Shown here: in pieces, positions 12,148-21,287 of the stretch
How the letters are laid out: each line of letters starts with the position of its first letter
Numbering within the stretch: the stretch's first letter is position 1
Source: Schizosaccharomyces osmophilus
Taxonomy: Eukaryota > Ascomycota > Schizosaccharomycetes > Schizosaccharomycetales > Schizosaccharomycetaceae
NCBI RefSeq assembly: GCF_027921745.1
Contig: NC_079238.1
Span: forward strand, 4,526,001-4,590,000
Direction of reading: 5' to 3'
Length of the DNA stretch: 64,000 bases
Position numbers and translations under genes: made by a program
The notes under the pieces: model-generated
Told to the model about the DNA's origin: nothing
Database searches by the model: none
Seen by the model: only the letters and a program-made list of their open reading frames with translations

Positions 12148-12906
12148 ATGATGAAATATAAAATAGCAATTTTCAATGCTGATTTACCAATGGCTTCCGT
12201 GACGCAGAAATATGGCGATTATGCGCACATGTTTGAGAACATGTTTACCAGAGCTGCAGCTACTTACAATTCCTCCTTAGAGTTTATTTTCAATACCTAT
12301 TATGTTTACAAGGAAGACGTCTATCCTAGCGAAGAGCAGCTTGGTGATCTTGATGCTATAGTTATCACTGGCTCAAAATTTTACGCCGGTGATGATGTTC
12401 CTTGGATAAACAAGCTTACCGAAGTTGTGAAAAAAATCATCAACAACTATAACAAAATTAAAGTGTTAGGGGTTTGTTTTGGCCATCAGATTATAGGAAG
12501 AGCGTTTGGCTCGTCTATCATCGCCAATCCAAACGGATGGGAAATTGCACCTTACGAACTCCAGCTAACGGAAACTGGTAAAAGAGTTTTTGCTAAGGAT
12601 TCTGTAACTATCCATCAGATGCACCAAGACATTGTCAGAGAAATTCCCAATGGTTTTGAGTTATTAGCCAGTACCAAAACTTGTTCAAATCAAGCCTTTT
12701 TAAAAGGACAGCAAGTTCTTTCTTTTCAAGGGCATCCCGAATTCAGCAAAGATGTTGTTCAAGCAATGGCGAGCACTCGATTTGACAACGGCCTATTTAC
12801 CAAAGAACAGTTTAGTGATGCAGAAAACCGTTTACAAAAGGATACAGATACCTCGCTCTTTGAACAAATAATCATAAAATTTGTGATGGGAAATTTGATT
12901 ACCTAG
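12148..12906 (+). CDS. Class I glutamine amidotransferase-like protein
   Basis: Single exon of 252 aa. The nucleophile elbow GVCFGHQIIGRAFG supplies the catalytic Cys, and FQGHPEF supplies the catalytic His with the following Glu, so the triad looks intact. The fold begins KIAIFNADLP, typical of stand-alone GATase1 proteins of the GMP-synthase-like group. There is no synthetase domain; the real ammonia acceptor or substrate is unknown, and possible roles include gamma-glutamyl peptide hydrolysis. Two ATGs occur in tandem at the start, and the first is taken. The order tht1, this gene, phosphoacetylglucosamine mutase matches S. pombe SPAC13C5.03-.05c. Confidence 0.85.
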   Translation: MMKYKIAIFNADLPMASVTQKYGDYAHMFENMFTRAAATYNSSLEFIFNTYYVYKEDVYPSEEQLGDLDAIVITGSKFYAGDDVPWINKLTEVVKKIINNYNKIKVLGVCFGHQIIGRAFGSSIIANPNGWEIAPYELQLTETGKRVFAKDSVTIHQMHQDIVREIPNGFELLASTKTCSNQAFLKGQQVLSFQGHPEFSKDVVQAMASTRFDNGLFTKEQFSDAENRLQKDTDTSLFEQIIIKFVMGNLIT

Positions 12907-13504
12907 AAAATTCCATGATGACAGAAGCTTTATTGCTCTATGAAATGAGTGCAAAAGTTGGTTTATCCTTTCATAGCTGTGACGCTCTTATTGTTCATAA
13001 TAATAGACTAAGATAAGAAACAAAGTTGGATTATAAAAACGAAACATAAATTTGAATTCAATGTAAACAGACTTAATTAACTTGGAAATTAATCCAAAAT
13101 GTAAACAAAATCTTGTTTACTTTCATTTGTTTACGAAATAAACAGTCACGTTTTAATTCTTAAAGCGTCAAATTGCTCGAACGTTTACCACCAGTACTAC
13201 AATACGAAATTAAATAGGTAAGATAAAACCGTCAAGGCTTTATTGAAAAATCATATAAATGATGATATTTTCGTCTAATACATGCACCACGCTTAGACTT
13301 TGTTCTGTGCTGAAAAACAGACCCTTTAATACTGAATCATTATGAACTTTCATAAGCCTAATGCTTGTTTTTGCACACCTGCTAACATTTTCTAGGAACG
13401 AGCTTAGTTTAATACATATACTACTATCATAGGGGTTAGTGGTTATGATCAATGATATTGTTAGTTTTCAACAAAATACAGTCGGGTACACCAGAAGTGA
13501 AGTT
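12907..13504. other. Convergent intergenic region with clustered forkhead-type motifs
   Basis: The gene to the left ends here and the next gene on the right also ends toward this region, so no promoter is expected. Yet three forkhead-type motifs lie within 34 bp: GTAAACAAA at 13101-13109, TTGTTTAC at 13113-13120 and TTTGTTTAC at 13126-13134. The surrounding DNA is AT-rich. A noncoding transcript or a replication origin are possible explanations. Confidence 0.4.
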
Positions 13505-13957
13505 GACACGGTAAAAATTTCACACGTTATGAGAATGTAAATCAAATGGGGATGATAATAAGTACAATTACAAAACGGTCTAATGAAATTGGACTATGCT
13601 GTACTTCGAGTATAGACGCTAGTAATGTCCAGGGATCTGATTATCTAAATGAAACGACCAAATGTTAATCTTATTTTGACTGTAGACGGACGGAGATAGA
13701 TTACTTTAGCTGTCTTAGAAAAGATATATAAACTATGAACCAACAGTCGAATTCTTCAGAATGGAAGATTCGACTGGTTTGGCTAAATAAAGATCGTCTT
13801 CCCACTTTCAATTTAGTTTACCAGATCCCTGGACATTACTAGCGTCTATACTCGAAGTACAACATAGTCCAATTCACGAAAACAATCCTACTTTTGTAGT
13901 TATTATTTCCACTGGATATTTATTCTCATAACCCGTGAGAATTACTAACGTGACAGG
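13505..13957. repeat. Large degenerate palindrome / foldback element
   Basis: Two arms run in opposite orientation around a centre near 13760. The inner core at 13587-13639 is the reverse complement of 13822-13874 at 52 of 53 positions, including 40 perfect base pairs. Outward from the core both arms stay alignable at lower identity to about 13505 and 13957, where the ends read TGACACGG and CGTGACA. The centre holds a smaller hairpin (13744-13757 with 13764-13776). A TATA-like stretch lies at 13721-13732 and AATAAA at 13787-13792. It contains no ORF. It could be a non-autonomous inverted-repeat (MITE-like) element or two old LTR-like copies head to head. The family is not recognised. Confidence 0.6.
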
Positions 13958-14202
13958 TATATACACATCTTTAAAGAGGTAACATTTTTCCTTTTCTAAT
14001 AAGATTATAAGAGCTCTCTTATGATATTATATTACAATATCTCGGCCTTGACAGTGACAAGTGTATTAAGAAGGATTAAAATAAAAAGGTGTAATAATAG
14101 CTAGTAAAAGTTTTATTGCCCCATGCTAAACAGGGCAAAGTTTTATAGGATGGGAAATAATAAAAGGAAAGAAAATGAAGAGATCGTTTATCTTTTGTGT
14201 CT

Positions 14203-15920
14203 TTATTGAAGCAAACCGCAAACTTTAGCACTTAGCTCCTCTGCGGCTTTTTTGGTTTTCGCTTCTGCGTATACACTGTATGTAAATTAGCAATTTAATT
14301 CATGGAGATGACTAAATGTTTTCACTCACCGTACGGCGTCTTCTGTACCTGATGCGCGGACAAAAGATCTGCCGTTTTCATATTGAGAAACAAGATCATC
14401 AATCTTTTCTTGTAAACCAACGGGCTTGACTAAACGGCGCTCCGCGTCCTATAATAAAGGTTAATTTGGGAAATCCAAAAAGTACTTACGGTAGTAACAA
14501 AAACGGAGCGATCTGCAACTTTCACTTTTACCAACTTATTCGGCAGATCATCGTACATACTTAACCAGCCTTTGGCATCACATAATAGACTCCCTAAAAC
14601 ACTGAGAACAGCCAACAGGTCGCTAAGTGCGTCTCCAATTGCTTGGTTGATTAATTGAGAAAGTTGTAATAGCGCGACGATTGCACTTGTTTCAGTATCT
14701 GATTTCTCAGTGGGAGGGTTCCATAGCTTATGCAAACAACCTTGACTAAACAGTACAGTGCCGTGCCCGTTGGCTTCAAAATAGACTCCAATGTCGAAAT
14801 TTTTGGCTTCATGATGGAGATGCTTGACACCAGTTTTCGTACAAATAGTCAGAACCCCTAAATTCTTAAGGTAAGCAGTGGAGGAACCATTCGCATATGC
14901 GGTTTGGATTACTCCAATGCTAAGGGGAAGTCTGGATTTTTGTACGAGAATCTTTAGGAAAGAAACCAGAAGAATGCTTATTCTGTCTCCATCTAGCAAA
15001 TGGAATTTTTTTTCTTTTTCGGTAAAGTAGAAGATGATGCGATCAGCATCGCCATCAACAGAAGCGTATAATTGATTAGGAACCATTTTATCCACCAAAT
15101 TCACAGGTGGTGATTGAGTTGTTTTCACATGGTCTGCACCGCAACCATTGTTTAGATACTTGGATGTGCAGGGATCATTGTTAATGAGACGAATGTTGAT
15201 ATAATCCTTTAATCGCTTCGACAACTCTTTGAGCGGTAAAGAACCGACGCCATTCGCACAGTCGACAGTAAGCGTCGGACGGTGAAGAACTGTGAAACTG
15301 GAAAATATATTTGCATACGCATTGCACAATGAATCATAGTATAAAACTAGAGGAGGAGGATTGGAAGGAATTGAATAGCTTGAATTCTGATTGATCAATT
15401 TTACAATCCAGTGGAGTTGGGGAGTAGTGACAAACCCATAATCTTTATAAGCAGTAGAAAGCTCATCAAGGATGACCTTGGAAAGCTCTGATAGACGTGG
15501 AGAAGAAGGCCTAGTATCCATGCCGATCACTACAGTTGGTTGAAACGTAGAAGGAACAAGATATTCTTTGATTAAAAGTTCCAACTCACTCTTAGAGGTT
15601 ACATTGGCTAATTTTGTACACTTTTCTTCCCAATCCATGGATAGCATTCCTCCGTCAGCGTCTATAACTTTGACACCATTATCGCTAACAGGATTGTGAG
15701 AGGCCGTAATGATAACTAAATCTTGTTAGTTTGGTAATCTTTTTAAAAAAACATGTACCCCCCACTGTCTTTCCTCTTAATTCCAAGCTACGAAGTGCTG
15801 CTGCAGCTGTAGACCCAATAATTGCAGCATCAAGCAAGGAAGCTCTAGTATACGGTTAGATTTGTTTCAGTGATAAACATACTCAGTGCGGAATCCTGCA
15901 GTTCCATAAGAGAATTTCAT
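14203..15920 (-). CDS. Phosphoacetylglucosamine mutase
   Basis: Five exons on the minus strand: 15920-15883, 15844-15759, 15715-14490, 14448-14330 and 14275-14203, giving 513 aa in a continuous frame. The enzyme interconverts GlcNAc-6-phosphate and GlcNAc-1-phosphate for UDP-GlcNAc synthesis, feeding chitin-like glycans, N-glycans and GPI anchors. Signatures are YGTAGFRT at the N-terminus, the phosphoserine loop ITASHNP (Ser about residue 47), the metal loop DGDADR and the sugar-phosphate site [15 protein letters not shown]. The short first exon has an in-frame upstream stretch (YTNIVATIGKQGK) with no ATG. A further small 5' exon is therefore possible, because relatives carry about 15-20 more residues there. 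Matches the position of SPAC13C5.05c. Confidence 0.87.
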
Positions 15921-16328
15921 TTTCCCTTGTTTCCCAATAGTCGCTACGATGTTGGTATACTAAAGATTACAAACTACTAACAGGAGGTCCAAAAATAATG
16001 CCTTGCTTGGAACCCGATAAAAACGTAGTTCTTTCCCGCCGTATTATTTACTATCTGACAATAAAAATATAATCAGTTTATATATTATCAGCAGTTTTCT
16101 TTAACATCGACTGACTATACCACGAGAATTATGATTTTTTTTGTCTATTAGCTTTTGTTTATTAAGAATAAAAGTCGTAAACAAACCAGTTTGTTCGTTA
16201 TAGTGTTTAGCAATGACGCTTCATTGCATTATACGTTGTCCATAGCAAGTCGCGAATTCTACGCGTCAATAAATTCGTTTTGATTCATACAGCTAAACGG
16301 ATGGAACTCTGTGCCCATTTCGATTGCA
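15921..16328. promoter_or_regulatory. Divergent promoter region of the mutase and rad32 genes with forkhead and MluI-box motifs
   Basis: This 408-bp region holds GTAAACAAAC (forkhead-type) at 16177-16186 and ACGCGT (MluI cell-cycle box core, bound by MBF in fission yeast) at 16261-16266. The second site lies 63 bp before the rad32 ATG. A 12-codon upstream ORF starts at 16301 and overlaps the rad32 start. Motif identity is read directly; function is inferred. S. pombe mug121 (SPAC13C5.06c), which I recall lying between these two genes, is not present. Confidence 0.45.
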
Positions 16329-18504
16329 ATGACAAATGAGAGACAAAATGCACCTCTTCAAGAATCAGAAAATGATACAATCCGTATATTAATCGCCTCA
16401 GATAATCATGTAGGGTTTGCTGAGAAGGATCCAGTACGCGGAAATGATTCATTCGTATCGTTTGATGAGATCCTTAGAATTGCTCGCGAAAAGGAGGTAA
16501 GTTTCTTAAATCAGTTAATATTTGATTATTTATTGGTACAGTTTGTATCTAACAATTGCAGGTTGATATGGTGCTTCTGGGAGGAGACATATTTCACGAC
16601 AACAAGCCTTCAAGAAAAGCTTTTTACCAGGCCTTGCGCTCTTTGCGGCTAAATTGTCTAGGAGATAAACCATGTGAGCTTGAACTGTTGAGCGATACTT
16701 CTGTGACAGCTGGTGATACAGCCATATGCAGTGTAAACTATGAAGATCCCAATATAAATGTTGCCATACCTGTATTTTCAATTCATGGAAATCACGATGA
16801 TCCTTCTGGAGATGGGAGATATAGTGCGCTGGACATATTACAAGTCACTGGACTCGTCAACTATTTTGGACGTGTTCCTGAAAACGACAATATATCGATT
16901 AGCCCAATCCTTTTACAAAAGGGATCTACAAAGCTTGCCTTATATGGACTTTCTAATGTTCGAGATCAACGCTTGTATCATTCATTCCGTGAGAATAAAG
17001 TAAAATTTCTACGACCTGATTTGTATCAAGACGAATGGTTCAACTTGCTAGTGGTTCACCAAAATCAGTAAGGCTTACTTTTTGCCAATTATGTTTTTTT
17101 TTATTAACAAGAATAAAGTGCTGCACATACCGAAACAAGTTATTTGCCTGAAAGTTTTATTCAAGACTTTTACGATTTCGTCTTATGGGGACACGAGCAC
17201 GAATGTATCATTGACGGAACATACAATCCAACGCAAAAATTCACCGTTGTTCAACCGGGATCTTCGGTAGCGACATCTCTGAGTCCCGGTGAAACTGTAC
17301 CAAAACATTGCGGCATTTTGCATCTTACCGGAAGAGATTTTTTTATGGAAAAAATTCGTCTTCGGACGGTTCGTCCTTTTGTCATGAAAGATATTGTGTT
17401 GTCTGAAATTCAAAGCATTCCTCCTATGGTTGACAATAAGCGAGAAGTACTCACATATCTGATCAGTCAAGTGGAGGAAGCTATAGAAGAAGCAAAGCAA
17501 CAGTGGGTGGAGGCTCAAGGAGGTGATCCTAATGTTCAAAATGAGAAGCCTCCTTTACCTTTGATTCGATTAAGGGTTGATTATACTGGTGGCTATCAAA
17601 CTGAAAACCCTCAAAGATTCTCCAATCGGTTTGTTGGAAGAGTTGCCAATGCCACGGATGTGGTTTTATTTCACCTTAAAAGAAAATATACAAGTATGAC
17701 TTGTACAAAGGTTGTAGCCATAAACTAACATGTTTGTAGGAACCAAGAAGAACAACGAAGTCGTGGACAATGTTGGTGAAGATGTTAAAATAAATGCACT
17801 GAGAGTTGAGTCATTAGTGAGTGAATATTTGAAAAAAAACCAGCTAGAGTGTTTACCTGGAAACATACTTGGTGAAGCTGTGATCAATTTTGTGGAGAAG
17901 GACGACAAGGATGCTATTAAAGAGTAAGTGTATGAGGATTTTTGTTCAAAGGTACTAACTACAATGTACTAGCTGCGTGGAAGATCACTTGAGTAAGCAG
18001 ATCAATTTGTTAGTGAAAAAGCGTGTTACAGAAGAGAATTTAGAAGAGGAGATTAAGACCTTGGTGAAAAACATACCTCAGCTCTCGACCACAAAGCGAA
18101 AAGAGTATGACTCAATGACTACGCCTGCTTCCACTAGTTTTCGGGTTAATTCCCCGGACTCGGATCTGGATGAAGACAGGCCGCTTCACACCCCGGCCCG
18201 CGTAGATGAAAATGAAGGGAAGGACGATTTTCAACCACTCACTCAGGCCGAGCCATCGAGTCAACCACCAAAAACAACTAAACCACGCATTCTTCCCGGC
18301 AGTATGTACCAAAAGTCAGCAAGCGCGAAGAGGCTATCATCGAAAAGCAGCACACCAAAGAGAGCCACAGGACGTACACAGGGAAAACGCGCTGAAAAGC
18401 CTGCTGAGAAAAGCACACAATTGATGTTCCAAGATTCGTCTAGCTCTTCACAGAAACCAGCTAGTCAATACTTGGATGACGATGATGAAATTCTGGATGA
18501 TTGA
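16329..18504 (+). CDS. rad32: DNA double-strand break repair nuclease Rad32 (Mre11)
   Basis: Five exons: 16329-16496, 16562-17067, 17119-17693, 17740-17923 and 17973-18504, giving 654 aa, about the S. pombe length. Rad32 is the Mn-dependent exo- and endonuclease of the MRN complex with Rad50 and Nbs1. It resects breaks and acts at telomeres and in meiosis. All phosphoesterase motifs are visible: [31 protein letters not shown] (split by intron 2) and WGHEHEC. The capping domain follows, then a Ser/Lys-rich tail with short acidic patches ending [11 protein letters not shown]. The ATG at 16329 puts the nuclease domain within 25 residues of the N-terminus. Introns have GTAAGT/GTAAGG/GTATGA donors and CTAAC/TTAAC branch points. 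Synteny matches SPAC13C5.07. Confidence 0.95.
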
Positions 18505-20264
18505 AATAAGTAGACCGTTTCATTACACGTGGAAAGACAACTTTACTGATACGAGATGAAGCAATGAACGACGCATATGGACTATACGGATCTATAAATG
18601 ACTTGTTATGACCAATTATACCAAACCTATATTACATCTTTATTTGTGTCTATTCTCTACCTAATGTTGGGGAAAACGCGATCGAATGAGTCGGTTGTCC
18701 AAAGTGTTCAGCAAGAACGAGTTGACAGTGTGACTGCTTTACTCAATAGGATCAAAAGGACGACGGATTTCATTCTTACAAGTTCATAATTTCAGTAGAT
18801 GAGGAAATTCATTTGCTAAAAGTTGTATATAGGTAAGTGAAATTTGTGTGAGACGGAAAGGAGCCATGTCATCAAGGATGAGACTTAGGTATATGAAACT
18901 CTGCTACGCAACAGCAAGTGTTTATGAAATCAAATTCATAAATCCAATTGTTCCTACTGAGTTGATTTGGTTTCTAAAAATTATTTTGATCTTATGATGT
19001 GAAAACATGTACTAACTTGTTGGCTTTAGGATATAAAAGGTAAAGAAGCTTGCGTATGAAAATTCAATTCATTTTATTAAAGGATTTCCAATGGTTGATT
19101 TAGATATGCTATTTGTTATAATCAAAATCGCTTAAACGTGTCAAACATAAAAGATTCTAAACAAGAACTTTCAAAAAAAAGGTATTGAAAGACAGCCAGA
19201 AAGCTTCAAAGCCAGGTTGTGTAAAGAAGGGGCATTAGGTCAACGTTGACGACTTTGTATGATACATTGAAATGAAAAAACCATGGTAATATGAATGATT
19301 GGATGAAAAGGAAACGCTATGAAACATTCCCAAATGAAAAGCCTGAAAAGACCTCAAATGAAAACCGTTAAACCACAAGAGATGAAAGAAGGATCCACCA
19401 TGGACAGTGATGCCTCCTTCAAATGAGTCAGTCATCCTACCTTGTCGAATTGCTGGTTCTGCATTTTGGACTAGGATACCATCTTGCTGACCTTTTTTTC
19501 TCACTCTGACCGCGGGCTGACTCTACTTAGTTTATTTGGCATTGTTTAGCGAATTCGTGCTTTCCCCAATTACGACCGTATCTGATAAAACCTCCTACGC
19601 AAACCATGAAACTCTTCGTCATGCCTTATCCATATTGATAATCAATCGCTTTGTAGGCACATCGTTTCAATCCGTGATCGTGCAAATGGCACCATATTGC
19701 CCACGACGGTAACTACGAGGCTTGATGATTGTTAAGTTTACCAAAGAAGGCTAGCCTATGAAGTTTGACACATAATCATTGACCACATCGAGCGATCAAA
19801 CACCAACATTGCAAAGTAAAGCCTTGTATCTTTCCGTTGTGTATTTCTCTTTTTTCCCTCAGACATTTTATCAGCTTCAGTTGTACAGTACATACCCCTT
19901 CTGATCCTTTCCCTCCATATCAAAGTTCATTTTGACGGAAACAAAGTTAACTTATCCCATCTTCCCTCTTGTACTTCTCAACACTGTTTACCGGTTGCAA
20001 CTACCGTTGTTTGTTTTCCTTCTACGAAAATCTGAATCTGAAATTTGACTCAGGTCGTCATCCTCTTTGAACTCATTTCCTTCGCGTCAATGCATCGTAC
20101 TCTCTCATTCTCATTCTCATTCTCATTCTTGTCTCTTTCGAATACCTTGCCCTTTTTTTGTTCCCTTCCTTTTTTGAAGCGAAGCGAGCACTCCCTGCCT
20201 TAGATTACCCTTGTTACCCAGACGTTACCTCGAATTATCAACCAGCTGATTGGACCGCACTATG
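18505..20264. other. Long intergenic region between the rad32 block and the fep1 block
   Basis: About 1.76 kb without a recognisable gene. An ATG at 18598 opens a 63-codon frame whose C-terminal half looks protein-like (VQQERVDSVTALLNRIKRTT), but its N-terminus does not. A spliced small gene beginning at the ATG at 18569 is possible but needs a weak donor. A short TCTCAT tandem run sits at about 20106-20128. This is where two S. pombe cosmid blocks meet. Confidence 0.35.
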
Positions 20265-21287
20265 CGGTATTCCTTGGCTATTTTAATCAGTTTCATCCTC
20301 TCTCTATCTAAGCTTTACCATTTGCAAACAGCAACATTGAGAACTCTTCTTTAACCAAGTTTCTTTAAGAAAATTCATAGAAGAATCTTTAGAATTCTGG
20401 AAACATTCGTTTCCTGCTAAACTCGGGATTTTGTAGTGCGAATTTTCCTTGGCGAATTTATCTAGTTGTCGGAAACAGCAAGATTCCAAGCATAACCGTG
20501 AATAATCAAGGTGGTGCGTACATTCCTGTTGACTATTGCTTAGCTACGGCTCGTTCGACTCAGGTAGCTGCTTGAAACGGTGCCTGAAAAGACATTGATA
20601 TAGAGGCAATTTTTTACCTAGAAAAATTCAGGTTTTGAAAGCAAGCAAAGGTACTTTTTATATTTATTGAATCAGTTCTTTTTGTTTGGTATTTCTTTTT
20701 TGAAACTTTGCTGTTTTATTCTCAATATCCGTTTTGTTTTATTTATCTTTGTCTCCACAGTAGAATTGATTGTTTTCTTGTTGATACAATCAAACTGTTT
20801 GACGCTTCAATTTTTTTTTTTTTTATTTTGCTTTGAAAAGAACTTTTTCATTTCTTTTACAGCACGTCTTGTCTTCTTGATTAGACCAAATTAACCTTTT
20901 TGTGTCGTTTTTGTCTTACAACCATTGCGGTTTTCTTTTTGAGAAAGAATCGTTTGTCGTTTTAGAATATCTTTGATTACTACAATTCTTGAAACGTTTT
21001 GTCCTCCCTCCTTGTTTGTTTGGTTTTTTATCGTAATTTTTTCATTTCTCGTTTGACTTTTGGAATTGACTTTTCTTTTTGCAGATAAATTTTTCTAAAT
21101 TCTGTTTGTGTGTACACCGTCTCTTTCATTGTTCTCTTCTGTTTTTGTGATCCTGCATTGACAACCTTTCTACTGTCAACTTGTATCACTTTTTCCTGAT
21201 TTTATTAATTTTTAAGTTTCTTTCTATATCATATTTTACATTCTTGTTGAAACATCTTGTTATTTATTAACGTTTGCATAAGTGAAA
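20265..21287 (+). promoter_or_regulatory. fep1 upstream/leader region lacking any ATG for 1,023 nt
   Basis: Reading the fep1 sense strand back from its start codon, the first upstream ATG is at 20262. The intervening 1,023 nt contain none. The stretch is T-rich with many TTTTCTTT runs. This is the pattern expected of a long transcribed leader selected against upstream start codons, although base composition explains part of it. The transcription start is not visible from sequence. Confidence 0.5.

Noticed and set aside
13505-13957. Calling the palindrome a definite LTR retrotransposon remnant
   Set aside because: TG/CA-like ends and TATA are suggestive, but the two copies are inverted, no direct target duplication is evident and no family sequence is recognised.
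18598-18789. 63-codon plus-strand frame just after rad32
   Set aside because: Only its last ~30 residues look protein-like, no family is recognised, and a spliced model from 18569 needs a poor donor. Kept only as a remark in the intergenic entry.
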